Positions 24,500 through 36,010 of a DNA stretch of 64,000 bases are shown here, piece after piece. Positions within the stretch are counted from its first letter, which is position 1, and every line of letters begins with the position of its first letter. The notes under the pieces were generated by a model that made no database searches, was not told the DNA's origin, and saw nothing but the letters and a program-made list of their open reading frames with translations. A program made the position numbers and the translations under genes. The DNA comes from Auriscalpium vulgare (lineage: Eukaryota; Basidiomycota; Agaricomycetes; Russulales; Auriscalpiaceae), in contig JAHBBC010000019.1 of assembly GCA_019915015.1 (NCBI GenBank), forward strand, positions 806,001 through 870,000, read 5' to 3'.

Positions 24500-24824
24500 C
24501 AGGCTCCTTCCCACCTCCCCTTCGAGGTTCGCTGCGATTTTCGTACTCGGCGGTGGGAAGGAAGATCATACATAGATCATAGATAACAGATATATTTACG
24601 TCACTTTTGATTTCCCTTTTCCGGCCAACTTGAAGACCTTTGAAGACGCGCGAACCTCTCAGTGGCGGCTGGCACGAAACATATGTAAACAAACGCCACC
24701 CGCCTGCCGACCAGCGCGTACCTCGGGGAAAACCCAGTAAATACTGGCGCTTAAATATATTATTTTCCGCGTACTGCCTAAACAAGGAGACGTGACGGGA
24801 CGCGCGACTTGGCCGCGTCGCGTC
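24500..24824 (+). repeat. Left terminal inverted repeat
   Basis: Starts caggctccttcccacctccc. It matches the reverse complement of 26391-26710. The inner half (from about 24650) is identical by eye, and the outer half has diverged with small indels around 24540-24600. Confidence 0.85.
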
Positions 24825-24906
24825 CCTGCCATCCCTACTGCTTCGTCGCGCACCCTTTCCCTGCTCTTCTGCCGGCGTTCTTCCATCATGCCCGACAACG
24901 GTGCTT

Positions 24907-26355
24907 CTATCCCAACCTTAAGCCAAATTCGGGCGAAATGTCGACGACATCTGACTCCTCCCACGGGTCGTTATTCGGGTCGCCGACTCCGCCCTGCGCC
25001 ATCAACTCCTCAACCGCGCGTATGTTTCCTGAGACTTTTGACTGATTAATATCCATTGCTCGTGCAGGAACATGCTTCAATTTTGTGACAGGTATGCGGT
25101 CGACTGCTTCCGGCTCGCCTAGCATGCTCTCGTACTGACGGAAGAACTGAGGCCCATGAAGCACGAGTGTGCGCCGGAACTCCCACGCGTTGTAGCGCAT
25201 ACGACGACTGAGCCCTGTGCGGCGAAACTCGGGGTCAGGGTGGAGCATAATGAGCTTTTGGATGTCGAGATTGGGCGGCCGGATTGACCGTTCGTCGTTG
25301 ACGCGCGCGCTTTTCCACAAGGCTTCGGAGCATCGTAGGTTTTCAAGGGTGACTCCATGATCCAGCAGGAAAAGTAGTCCAGATGTTAGGTGCACGAGAG
25401 TGTCAAGCGGTTGGTCCGCTGTTGGTAAGACTGTCTTGAAATCGATGTCAAAATTGTCGTATGCGTATGCGGCAAGCAAGGATCTCCCAAGGGCCCGGAT
25501 ATCGAGCGTGGCTTTGGCGGATAGCGAATGAATGGCGTCGTGTATAGATGTGAGGGATATGGAAATCCCGAGATGGGAGATTGTCTTGATGACTTTCTCC
25601 GGCGCATTGCACGAGTGGAGGAATATGCCAATCACGCTCTGTAACGCGTTGCATTGCTGGTTCATTGACTGCATCATTATGCTTATGATAGCAACCTTTT
25701 TCTTTGAAAAGACAGCCGTGCTTGAGTGCAGGTACATATTGTATATAGCTCAGCACGACATACAATATCAATCAAAGTCTGACGGTGTGCGGCGCAAGTG
25801 CTCCGTCTTTCGCAGCCGGTGTCGCCTCCGCATCGTCGTCGTGACCTCTTCCAGCTCCGCCAGGTCCACATTTCTCCAATACCAGCTGTCTTCATCATCC
25901 ATCGGCGTGTCGCCACCGTGACCAGCGGGCGCAGAGCGATCCCTGCGCTGAACGAGCGCGTCCTTCGAGAGCATGGCTCCGACGAAGTCCCAAAGCTCCG
26001 GTGCTTCGATCTGAATGTTCTCCGCGAGGCTGCGAATCTGAAACTCGCGGATCTGGGCAGGCGACGCGTGTATGGCACTGAAATGCCATCCGTTGCTCTT
26101 CTGAGCCAAGGTTGAGATACTCCGGGAAAAAAAGGCGGCCGACGTCTTGCATACCCAGTGAGACATCCGTTTGGCGGTCCGCGCGTTTGTTCGGAGGGCT
26201 TCCAGAAGCTCGTCGAGCTGCGAGATGACGGTATCGACTCGCGCCGTGCGGTGAAGATGTCGCCGACTTGTGAGAAGTGAGATGAAAAGATCGGGGATGG
26301 TGCAATCCTGGGCATCGAGGTAAGCCAGAATGCGGTCAGTGGCGGGATGTACCAT
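24907..26355 (-). pseudogene. Truncated DUF6589-type gene (element cargo)
   Basis: Two exons. Exon 1 starts MVHPATDRILAYLDAQDCTI (26355) and ends near ...RRRHRLRKTEHLRRTP. An intron at about 25,710-25,790 leads to FSKKKVAIISIMMQSMNQQC. The second exon has SLTSIHDAIHSLSAKATLDI, ALGRSLLAAYAYDNFDIDFK and TLVHLTSGLLFLLDHGVTLE. It ends LMAQGGVGDPNNDP and then stops at 24907, just inside the left TIR. From memory of DUF6589 proteins (large basidiomycete family, about 800-1000 residues, function unknown), this is roughly the N-terminal half. The C-terminal portion, where I recall a conserved catalytic-looking region, is missing. The family name comes from motif recall, not a search. The gene is probably dead or makes a truncated product. 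Confidence 0.6.
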
Positions 26356-26390
26356 GGAGGCGATGTGTAGAGCGAGGCAGGGAGATGTGA

Positions 26391-26710
26391 GACGCGACGC
26401 GGCCAAGTCGCGCGTCCCGTCACGTCTCCTTGTTTAGGCAGTACGCGGAAAATAATATATTTAAGCGCCAGTATTTACTGGGTTTTCCCCGAGGTACGCG
26501 CTGGTCGGCAGGCGGGTGGCGTTTGTTTACATATGTTTCGTGCCAGCCGCCACTGAGAGGTTCGCGCGTCTTCAAAGTCCCAAGTTGTCCGGAAAAGGGA
26601 AATCAAAATGTGACGTAAATACATCTATCTCATCTATCATCTCATCCCTCCCTACCCAATCTCATACGGATATCGCAGCGAACCTCGAAGGGGAGGTGGG
26701 AAGGAGCCTG
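26391..26710 (-). repeat. Right terminal inverted repeat
   Basis: Reverse complement of the left TIR. The outer end reads ggaaggagcctg on the plus strand, immediately followed by the right target duplication. Confidence 0.85.
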
Positions 26711-26719
26711 GGTTTGCGG
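26711..26719. repeat. Right 9-bp target site duplication
   Basis: ggtttgcgg, identical to 24491-24499. Confidence 0.8.
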
Positions 26720-27024
26720 TAGCGATTCGTAGGTTGACACGTCATACCTATGGCGGTACCGTTTCAACCGAAGACATGTCTTCCTCAGTCGTGACGATCT
26801 CCAGGTCCGGCGCAGCAGTTTGAAGGGCATTCAAACACTCGCCACTGACCGACTGCTCCTTGGTCTTCCGTCGCGGCCGATCCAGACACTGACGCGGAAT
26901 ACGTCGGACTCACCATGGGGCCAGAGTAATGTCGAGCTGACCACTCGTGAAGTTTCGATATAGTAAACTACTCAAGTGGTCCATGGAGCTGCAGGATCAA
27001 TCATCGTGAAAAAATTAGCAATCG

Positions 27025-28449
27025 TCACTCGATGGAGATGTTGTCGAAATCGACTAGGTCAGAAGTGTCCGACATGGATTCATAGAATTCGAAGGATATC
27101 CTCCTCCGCATCAGAATGTCTTGCAATATTTCCAAACGTGCCCTAGCGACCTCTCGATCCCGGCGTGATCTACACAGCTCATCATACCAAATGTCAACAA
27201 GGGCCTTCACCGTCTGGTGAGCAAGCCTGGCTCGCTGAACGCGCAGAGACTGATGATTGATCAGAGACGAAGCTGTTTCATACGCTTGGCGTGCTTGATC
27301 TGGAGTGAGGGACTCGTCTGCGGTGTTCAGGTCTACCTCAGGGACCTGTTCCCCGTTAGTATATCGACCAAACGCGAGGGTTAACACTCACGCCTGTTTT
27401 GCCTGCCATGAATCGGGGATACATGCCTCTGATTTCGACCTCACGGAGGCCGCTGACAACTCCGGCATCGGTGACAGCACCCAACGCTTCCAAAGCTTGG
27501 CCGCCATCAACATGCAATGCTCCGACGCCGCGAGGAGGAGCTAAGGGAGCGGGAAAGGCGTTTAGCCCGTAAAAAGCTTCCATGAAGCTTGAAGACGGCC
27601 CGGGTTGGTCATGAGCGCCTGGTGGGCCCGTCGGTGAAGGCGACGAAGGGGAAGATGGTAAAGGCGAAGGACATGAAGAGGGCTTTTCCTGCGGATCTTC
27701 GGCAGCGATGACTCCGAAGCTGGCGCGTGGAATGACAACTTGGAGAGGCTGGTCATGGGGAAGGGCTGAGGTAGTACAGGCGCTCCCTGTGGAAGGAGCG
27801 ACCATGAGAGGCTGAGCAGCCGATGTGCCCGTCGGCGAAGGTGATGAGCGTGGGGATGGGCCCATGACGAGAGGCATGGGATGAAGGGGTCCTGGTAATG
27901 TGATCGATGGATATGGGTGCTCATGCCCATCAGTGGATGGAGGGGGGAGCGAGCGCCAGTCGGAATCGGGCGCCGTGGTCGTTTGTGCAAGGCTATGGGC
28001 AGTGTCACGAAGGGGCTGAGTGTTCGACGTGTTCGTGGGGGGGATCTGGTTGGCCTGGCTTGAGCCAGCGTCAACCTGCGGATGGAATGGTGCCACCTGG
28101 GTAGTGTCGGTAGTGATGGGGTTGAGCTGGTCACGGTCACAAGCCTGAGCCCAAGCCTGCCGCGTGCGACACAGTGCTTGGAGCGGGCTTGCCAGTGTCA
28201 AGGTCACTGTCAGCCCGAGTGCTTTGGTCCCTTCTGCCGACCCCAGCCTGGATTTTGTGTCGGATGTTGTTTAGTAGATGCATCCGCGGAGCAGGAGGAG
28301 ACCGAGTCCGACGTTGAAAGGCAGTTTGTATTTCTCACGCCACATTGAGAACAAAGACTTGGAAGCAGCTCTCCCTGAGTCAGAGTAGACGGAGATTCAG
28401 CCTTCGCAAGCTCAGATCCTCCTGTCTGACCTGCAGTGATCATGAACAT
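27025..28449 (-). CDS. Pro/Ser-rich orphan protein with helical C-terminus
   Basis: Unrecognised. The middle exon (about 27,405-28,200) is strongly Pro/Ser/Thr-rich (SLPPPSTDGHEHPYPS; SPLPSSPSSPSPTGPPG). It is followed by a folded-looking stretch (GVGALHVDGGQALEALGAV, and EVEIRGMYPRFMAGKTG). A well-formed intron at about 27,346-27,390, with a tactaac branch site, joins KTG to VPEVDLNTADESL. The last exon is helical and charged (TPDQARQAYETASSLINHQS; REVARARLEILQDILM) and ends DFDNISIE at 27025. The first exon probably begins MFMITAGQTGGSELAKAE at 28449, but I could not find an in-frame join near 28,260-28,340, so the N-terminus is tentative. It starts 147 bp from and divergent to SEC6, and its 3' end lies about 300 bp from the mobile element. 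Confidence 0.5.
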
Positions 28450-28595
28450 CGCTGAACGCTACTGAACGCGGCGGCCGATTGGACAGGGCTCGGGCCGCTC
28501 GGCGCGCGTACGTCAAGGCGATCGTGAAGTGCGCACCGCCATAGCTGCCAGTGCGCCTTATTGTTCCATCCGCCTTCCGCCCGGCCTTATAGTGC

Positions 28596-31010
28596 ATGTC
28601 TGCCCCAACGACCTCTGCTGCGCAAGCAGTAGGGGAGTATCTCCAGTCGCCAGACGACCTCATGAAGATCCCCGCATTCCGCAAGAAGCTCGAGAAAGAG
28701 AAGGCCTCCATCGACGCCCGGCTCAAGAGCGGCGTCCGCGAGCAACTCGGCGCGACGAGAGACAGCCTGCGCAAGCTGTTTAGCACCCGAGACAATGTCC
28801 AGCTCATCCGAGACGAAATGGTCACCATCGACCGTCTCTGCAGCGATCCACAGAACACCGTCGCGACGTTCGACCAAATCAGCAGGGTGCGTTGCAGTGC
28901 CATTCCGCGACCTACTGGCATCTAACAATGACTGCAGGTGTCCATGGTGCACCGGAACTTCGAGCAGACGGAGGAGATGGTGAACAATCTCATCGAAATG
29001 GGCTCGAGGCTGGACGCGCTCGAAGACATGCTAGATGCCGACCGCAGCAACATCTACAGCTCCGCGCCGAACCTCCTCCCCGTGCACTATCAACTCAACC
29101 AGCTCGAGACATTTCGCAATCAGACTATGCATCAGGCAAAGACGGCGTCGATGCAGTCACGGGGCGCCCTCTCGCGCATGTTTGAGCGTCTCAACAAGGT
29201 CATCGAGGCGTTCGACAACTACCTGATGGAACTGGCGAGCAATATGCTTCCCATCGCGCGCGCGGGGCACCCAGGGGCGATTGTGAAGCTCGTTAAGATT
29301 GCAGAGATCGAGGGCAAGGCGGACGAGAAGGTGTGTTCCTGTTAATTGTTACGCTGGGTTACGGCTAATGATACTCCGTCTCCAGGCTGTAGGCATCAAA
29401 CTATTGAAGAAAGCCGCAAAGATGGATGCCGCATCCAAGTTCAAGTCAATGCAAGCCGACGCGCGAGTGCTCAAATACTACCGCTCAAAAATCATGAAGA
29501 CCGTCACCGAGTCCATCAAGCAGAAGTTCGACCGTGCTTGGGAGCGCGATGAGAAAGATCCCCTCGCTTTTCTGGAGGGTCTGCAGTGGCTCTATCAGGA
29601 CATCATAGCCCTCGAACGCGACCTCGTTCCCTGTTTTTCTCCCGACTGGGACATCTACTCGCACTTTGTCAAAGAATACCACAAAGCTCTCAACGCGACC
29701 ATCAAGCGCATGATCGCGTCCGAGCCCGACGCCAGTGTGCTCCTGTCGCTGCACGCATGGCTCAAAGACTACAAGGCCAACATGAAGGAGCTCGAGATCC
29801 CGCCCGAGCTCATCGAGCCGCCCCTACTCGACGGCAAGGAGCAGACGCTCATCGACGACTACCTCGCGCTCATCGTGAAGAAGCTCGAAGAGTGGACCGC
29901 AAACCTCATGAAGACCGAGGTCGACGAGTTCACCACGCGCGCGGAGCCGCCCGAGGTCGACGCGGACGGGCAGTACGGCATGCAGGGCGCGATCATCCTC
30001 TTCCAGATGGTGAACCAGCAGGTCGACGCGGCGACGGAGAGCGGGCAGGGCCTCATCCTCGCGCGCGTCGTCGGCGAGGTGAACCGCGTCATGCGCGGTG
30101 CGCAGGACCAGTGGACGCGACTCATCGACGACGAGTTCAAGAAGCATGCGGAGAAGCCGGAGGAGGTGCCCGGCGGGCTCGTCGAGTATGTCATCGCGCT
30201 GGCGAACGACCAGATCAAGTCCGCCGACTTTGCAGAGGTGCTCTCCACGCGCGTCGAGCCGCTCGTGTCGGAGAAGTACCGCGTCACGATCAACGAGCGG
30301 CTGAACGACGCGATGGACGGCTACCTCGACGTCGCGAAAAAGTGCACGCAGACGCTCATCGACATTATCTTCAACGACCTGAAGCCCGCGACGAAGCTGC
30401 TCTTCCAGCCGGCGTGGTACGACGGCATCATGCGCCAGATCGTAGAGACGATGCGTGACTACATGACGGACTACCAGACGTATCTCAACTCGTCTCTACT
30501 CGAGCTCCTGGTCGAGGATCTTCTGGACGCGTTCCTCGTGAAATATCTCACCGCGCTGGCCAACACCCCGAAACTCAAGATACCCGCGGCGACGGAGCGC
30601 ATCAAGGAGGACGTGAGCGAGGCATTCTCGTTCTTCAGCACCCTCAAGCCCGCGAAGGAGCTGGAGTCGTACTTTGAGGTCATCGAAATGATCCTGTCAA
30701 TGCTCGAGGCATCCAAGAGTCTTGCCTTCCTCTCATTCTGGTCGTTCGCGAAGGTACATGGTCCGAACATCGCCTTCGTCGAGAGCTTGATGAAAGCGCG
30801 CGGCGACCTCGACCGCTCGGCGGTCAACGAGGTCATGGACAGCATCAAGCGGAAGGTCAAGGATGAAGGCTTGACAGATCGTAAGTGTCTCTTGACTTCG
30901 GGGTTCCTAGGTTGCTGAGGATGTTTTTTTCAGCCGAAGAAGGTACAATTATGAAGAAGATCGCAATTCAAGGCACATTGTCCCGCATCCTGCGCACGGG
31001 GATATCATGA
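28596..31010 (+). CDS. SEC6: Exocyst complex subunit Sec6
   Basis: Subunit of the exocyst, the octameric complex tethering secretory vesicles to the plasma membrane at sites of polarised growth. It starts MSAPTTSAAQAVGEYLQSPD. The N-terminal coiled coil reads AFRKKLEKEKASIDARLKSG, then LFSTRDNVQLIRDEMVTIDR and DPQNTVATFDQISRV. After an intron near 28,887-28,937 comes SMVHRNFEQTEEMVNNLIEM. The second and third introns fall near 29,331-29,386 and 30,881-30,933. The C-terminal helical-rod (CATCHR) domain fills the long exon: WDIYSHFVKEYHKALNATIK, then ILFQMVNQQVDAATESGQGL and RITINERLNDAMDGY (read as RVTINERLNDAMDGYLDVA). The end is MKKIAIQGTLSRILRTGIS (stop 31008-31010). Length of about 740 residues is normal for the family. 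Confidence 0.95.
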
Positions 31011-31570
31011 CCGACTCGGAGCGCGGTCACGTCCACTTTCATTGCATGTTATGATCTTCGTAACTTATCTCACATCCTGTATTGTTATCATCCACTCGCA
31101 CTGCACATGTCCCAATCATATACACTTATCTACTCACCCACTTTTCTTGCCATATCTGTGCTAAGCAGGTAGTGTTGCCAGTCATCAACACTCTTCGCCG
31201 GTGTATATATATTCCCGGACTTCTTTCCAGAGACAATTTCATGCAGTTTTCACGGACGACTTCGTGGGCGCTGAAATGACGGTTCTCTGTCTTCGAACAT
31301 TGACAATGTGGCGGCGTCGTACCCATGCCGCCATTCCTCACACGGCGTCCATTTGCGACGGGTCAAAGCGAATCTGCGAGCTTTCTCAGGCTGCTCGACG
31401 GATTGCCATCTACAACCGATAGATGACTCCTGGCCACACCCACGGCCTCGCCTGTCAAAGGCATAAATCAAGACCATCAAAATTCACAGGTCGCGACTGG
31501 AACAACCGCGTACGCAGTACAGCAAAACAAGTACAGGTATAGCAAGACAATGGAAACAATATCGTACTGG
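31011..31570. other. Intergenic
   Basis: 3' flank of SEC6 up to the A/B duplicated segment. No gene seen. Confidence 0.45.
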
Positions 31571-31679
31571 CACAAAGATGCAAACTTCCCCGTGTTTGCC
31601 CCCCTCCTACCCCACCCTGGGCTTGCGTCAGCGCGTGGATGTCACCGGTCAGGAGCTTAGTAACCTACTTCGACTTCGA

Positions 31680-32680
31680 TCAAGCAAACAAATCGTTCGC
31701 CAGTTTGATCGCCTTGACCTTGGCGTCCGGTGCCAGGCTATGGATTATATCGGGACGCGGCTTAAACTTGCGACTGTCGTAGCCTATGGACAAATGTATC
31801 AATGCGACGCCGATGCATGTCGCAAAACGCACGTCCGGTAATGCCATTGTGGTCATGTTGCATGCCTAAAGTGCGCTCTGAGGAAGAAAAAGCATCCAGT
31901 TGGATACGATAGACCTGGTAACGGTCAGAAAGCTCACTCAAAGATCTATATGGGAGCGCAGCTCACCTGTAAATACGGCCTCTCGGTGCTTGGAAATTCC
32001 AACACGCCTATGTCGACCACCGTCTTCTCATGCCTTTCGTTCTCGTGAACCAAATCCGGCAAAGAACGGATGGTCGCGCCCGTCTGTGCGACGATACGCG
32101 CCAAGACCTTGACGTCGATCGCGGTGCTCTTGAGCACCTCAGGGTCGCTGATTAGCTTGTCGAACCAAGTCACCACCTGCGATGATATTCTGTCAGTGGG
32201 ATCGTCAGAACGTCGCGCGCAACTCACTTCGTCGACAACTGCAGGGTCCGGAGACCCGTCAAGCTTAAACCAGTGCGTTCCTTCCTTGGACAAGTGTTCC
32301 GTTCTATCAATTGGCTGGTCGAAGTGCTGAATGAGGTTGTTCTGCATTAAGACAGATACCACCTTCTCCCAAGTCCGCTGTTCCGGGGAAATCCTGAGCA
32401 GCTCGCGCAGGGTCGCAGCGATCATGATCTTGAGGTCGTCGTCGATCTTCTGAATATTTTCCTTGTTCAATGGCCCGAAGGACGGGGCGAGGTTGAAATG
32501 GAGTGCGTCACTCCTGGTGCTTTCGTTCGTCTGCCGCGCTGTCAGAAAAGAACGAGAATAGTATACAGAGAGCCTTGCCTCATGGGCTTCGAAGGTGTGT
32601 ACAGCATGGTCAACACCCTTGGCGAGCTCGGGCCCAAAGATCTCGAGCAGAGTCAGCCCGGGAGCGATCAAAGCTGCCAT
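31680..32680 (-). CDS. Unknown-family paralogue A
   Basis: Member of a five-gene family with no recognised function. It starts MAALIAPGLTLLEIFGPELA at 32680. Although an open frame extends upstream, a TATA box 77 bp upstream and the matching start in B support this Met. Conserved blocks in order are: ALHFNLAPSFGPLNKENIQK; IDDDLKIMIAATLRELL; SPEQRTWEKVVSVLMQNNLI; AIDVKVLARIVAQTGATIRS; EKTVVDIGVLEFPSTERPYL; after an intron, VYRIQLDAFSSSERTL and NGITG; then YDSRKFKPRPDIIHSL, ending ANDLFA. Predicted size is about 290 residues. I see no signal peptide, TM helix or catalytic motif. The first half is helical and the second mixed, with a beta-like core around VVDIGVL. Intron 1 (32531-32578) appears to use a GC donor. 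Confidence 0.8.
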
Positions 32681-32756
32681 GCTAGTGGAATCGGTGAAGA
32701 AAACGATGGACTCAGAATGGTGGAGTGACTGAGGCAAGAAGAGCTTTTCGTCGTCC

Positions 32757-32768
32757 ACTTTTATACGC
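32757..32768 (-). promoter_or_regulatory. TATA box of paralogue A
   Basis: GGCGTATAAAAG-type element on the minus strand about 77 bp upstream of the start codon. The same element sits at the equivalent place in paralogue B. Confidence 0.6.
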
Positions 32769-33075
32769 CTCCTCGTCTTTTCCCAGAGATCAATGATGCT
32801 GCCGTACAACTTAGTCCAGCATCTCAGGTCTGAGGGTGCAACTGCAGTTCCGGGGAAGAGGAAGGCGCGACGCCGCCGCAAGTTGCGGCGGGCTCACGAA
32901 GAAGCCGAGCGAGGGTAGGGAATGGAGTTTGCCGTGGCTGCCGAGACGGTGGCTTTCTGGAGGACCGAGAAATGATACCATAATACACGAGGAGGGTCGG
33001 GGAGACTGTGGCTGCGACATCTGTTACTGGCCAGTTGTCAGCACAATGACAAGGCGAGGCAAAGCCACAGGGCCC

Positions 33076-34449
33076 ACTGGCACCCAAGAAGTAGTCCCCC
33101 ACCGGGAGGTAAAAGTTAGGAGTACTAGTAGTCAAGTCTATACCGAATGTTGTCATCAACAACAGTTGCGACCAACACTGGCTAGCTAGTGAAAAGTTGA
33201 CGACTCTGAAGCAACCTGTCGAACACACAGGTGCCAACACCGGGCAGCTTGAGTCGCCGGTGCTGCCGGCAGTTCCCGTCGCTCAGGTTGTCTTTCTATC
33301 CTTCCTCAGCCTCCTGTCACGCAATATCGCAGGACCGTTGGCAGCCGCGCCGCATCGTGGTCCCTGCTATAGACATGGAATGGAAGGTAGTTTCACCGCA
33401 CTATGGCGAGTGCAGTGGCCGACGTGAGCACACCAGCTCTCAATGTCCGGTCGAAGACACCTTGAGTACGGAGTTCAAGGCGATAGCAGCTAGCAACTGC
33501 AGCACGCCGTGGTCACCTCTTGACCTACATTTTCTACTAGGCGTCTGCTTTTACCGCACGCGGGAGACTCATACTGTACGCGGATAAAGTGCCGACCAAC
33601 TTGAAGTGCCGATTCGGCGTAGCATCGAACCGGGCGACACTTGAAGTGTCCCTGGCGTTCTTTACGGGCACTGGCAGGAGTCCTGTGCACGCCGCAGACA
33701 AGTCGACTCAGGCGCAGGAAAACGGCCGGATTCTCTGGCATGGAAATGCTCTGCAACGATGTCTCCGAGTCTGAGTCCCGGCAGGTGGCTGATTACACTT
33801 CATTGCCGGCCCATCGGAGCCCTAGTTCAACGAACACATGTCACTGCAGTGCCTGTGATTTTCAGGAGTCGGCACCAAGCTGCAGTGCATCATACTCGAT
33901 GGCCATGGAGTCCGAAGCGCTTGTAATTCCATGGGTACATTATTCCCGGCAGCCGATACCGTAAACTCACCGGAAATCACAACCACTCGCCGCCGTAGTA
34001 CATTCTGTGTCAGACAGAGGTACTCGATGATGTAGTTGACTTTTTTTTCGTCTTCGGCATGCTGCTGGCAGTTTTTCTGGGCTAGAGAGCCGCTACCTGG
34101 TCGCTACCTAGGCATTTGCGGTGCACGCCCTTCAAAGTAGTAAACGGAGCATCGGCGTTGCGGTCGGTTAAACCATGCCGTCGAAGGTCCATCTTTAAGT
34201 GGAATATTTTCATTATAGTATTGATTTCACATGGCTCGCAAACTGTGCAATGCAAACGGGCAATGAACCCAGACCCTGCCGCACGCATCGACCGCTGCCC
34301 TGGACGGACCATGAACTCAGGCTGGAAACGTCGACTGCCATGAGCTCCGTTCGCTTCAAATCCTCAAAGGTTATATATATATGGCGCAAAACCCGGTACA
34401 TTTCCCAGATAGCAACATATACACTAAGCGAGAGAAAAAATGTCGACCA
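33076..34449. other. Spacer between the duplicated units
   Basis: No supported gene. Short ORFs show no domain and no splice-consistent continuation. Confidence 0.4.
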
Positions 34450-34570
34450 AAAACTGCAAACTTCCCCGTGTTTGCCCCCGCACCCTAGACCTGTCCGCCG
34501 CCTTATCGGTAAGGCTGGAAGAAATATGCGTCAGCGGACTTGATCCCGTGGACTATTGAGAACTTCACCT

Positions 34571-35579
34571 TCAAGCAAACAAATCGTTCGCCTCTTTGAT
34601 CGCCTTCGCTTTCACATCCTGTGACAGCTCATCGATATAATGCTGGCGTGGTTTGAACTTGCGGCTGTTGTATTCTACGGGAAAAGTGTTAATGCGACGC
34701 GAGTTAATCTCCTTGATAGAAATCACGCACCTCCGGTGATGCCATTATGGTCAGATTGCCAGGCAAGAGTGCGTTCTGACGAAGAGAAAGCAACGAGCTT
34801 GATACGATAGACCTGCTGAAGTTCAGGAAACTTCGCCCAGAATTCATATACGGGATGGAAACTCGCCTGGAAGTAGGGCTTCTCGATATCCGGGAACCGC
34901 AACACGCCGATGTCGACCACCGTCTTCTCATGCCTCTCGTTCTTGTGCAGCAAAGCCGGCAGACCATCAATGGTCGCGCCCGTCTGTGCGACGATACGCG
35001 CCATGACTTTGACGTCTATCGTGGTGCTCTTGAGCACGTCGGCGTCACTGATGAGCTTGTCGAACCAAGCCACCACCTGCGATGATCTGTGAGTGAGAGC
35101 CGTGATAGTGTCAGGTATAACTGACCTCGTTGACAATCGCAGGGTCGGGGGCCCCGCTAAACTTAAACGCGTGCGTGCCTTCCTTGCCGAAATAGTCCGT
35201 TCTTTCGATTGGTTCATCGAAGGGCTCCATAATACTGTCCTGCATGAAAACGGATACCACCTTATCCCAGGTCCGCTGTTCCGGCGACAGCTTCTCCAGC
35301 TCGCGCATCGTGGCAGCAATCAAGACCTTGAGCTTGTCGTCGATCTGCCGAACACTTTCTTTGTTCAATGTCCCGAAGGACGGCGCGAGGTCGAGATGGA
35401 GGGTGTCCTTCCTATTGCTCTGGTTTGTCTGCCGCATGGTCAGATAGGCAAGAGATCAGTAGACAGAGCGCCTTGCCTTGGGGAACTCGAAGTTCTGCAC
35501 ATAATGGCCAACACCTTTGGCAATCTCGGGGCCAAAGACGTTGAGTAGAGCCAGCCCGGGAGCGATCAAAGCTGCCATG
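34571..35579 (-). CDS. Unknown-family paralogue B
   Basis: Closest relative of A. It starts MAALIAPGLALLNVFGPEIA at 35579 and ends ANDLFA at 34571. The same blocks are TLHLDLAPSFGTLNKESVRQ, IDDKLKVLIAATMRELEKLS, PEQRTWDKVVSVFMQDSIME, TIDVKVMARIVAQTGATIDG, EKTVVDIGVLRFPDIEKPYF, VYRIKLVAFSSSERTL, and YNSRKFKPRQHYIDEL. An in-frame stop inside intron 1 (35429-35476) shows that this 48-bp segment must be spliced out. Its boundary reads CCCAAG|GCAAGG...GCGGCAG|, a GC-AG intron. Four introns share positions with A. The second, between DPAIVNEV and VAWFDKLI, is standard GT-AG. Function unknown. Confidence 0.82.
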
Positions 35580-35648
35580 ATGATAAACTCGGTGAAGAAG
35601 ACAGCGGTGGAATGTGCAATGCACTGGAGAAAGGAGAGCTTTCGATCG

Positions 35649-35660
35649 CCTTTATACGCC
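35649..35660 (-). promoter_or_regulatory. TATA box of paralogue B
   Basis: GGCGTATAAAGG on the minus strand, about 70 bp upstream of the start codon and aligned with that of A. Confidence 0.6.
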
Positions 35661-36010
35661 GAACACTGCCTGCCTAGACGCTCTCTAATGCCGCAGAAAA
35701 CTGCATATGAAGCATCCACATAGTCCATGGCGCTGCAGGCGGCGCGACCCGTCCGAGTCCTGGGTCGATTGTCACGAGTGAATGTCAATGCCGTATGAAT
35801 ATGAGCCTTCGGAGCCTGATGCATGTCCGGGGAGAGCAACGAAGCGACGCCGCAAGCGGAGGAGAGCACACGGCCATCACCAAACCCGGATCCAATTGGG
35901 GCTTGTAGTACGCGAGGAAGGTCGGAGAGACTGTGGCTGCGAAACGAATCACGATGCCACGGTAAAGTTGAGCTGGCGGCAGCATGAGCATAACGAAGCC
36001 ACAGGGCGGG

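Larger units (their letters stand above)
24500..26710. mobile_element. 2.2-kb TIR element, Mutator-like features
   Basis: Bounded by imperfect inverted repeats of about 320 bp and flanked by a perfect 9-bp direct repeat. Long TIRs plus a 9-bp duplication are the hallmarks of Mutator-like (MULE) DNA transposons. No MULE transposase is visible inside. The cargo is a truncated DUF6589-type gene on the minus strand, so the element looks non-autonomous. About 175 bp of the inner TIR halves are identical by eye, suggesting recent movement or gene conversion. The superfamily call rests only on TIR length and duplication size. Confidence 0.75.
31571..33075. repeat. Tandem segmental duplication, unit 1 (contains family gene A)
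   Basis: The same series of landmarks recurs at about 34,450-36,010: aaacttccccgtgtttgccc downstream of the gene, then the whole gene, its TATA box, and an upstream block (gagactgtggctgcga; gccacaggg). Boundaries are approximate. The units are well diverged, so the duplication is not very recent. Confidence 0.7.
34450..36010. repeat. Tandem segmental duplication, unit 2 (contains family gene B)
   Basis: Second unit of the duplication described at 31,571-33,075, in the same orientation. Approximate borders. Confidence 0.7.

Noticed and set aside
24500..26710. hAT or KDZ (8-bp duplication) assignment of the mobile element
   Set aside because: The flanking repeat is a perfect 9 bp and the TIRs are long, fitting Mutator-like elements better; kept as an alternative only.
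29586..30458. 290-codon Arg/His/Ala-rich ORF inside SEC6
   Set aside because: Shadow frame of the GC-rich SEC6 exon; composition is typical of a +1 frame.
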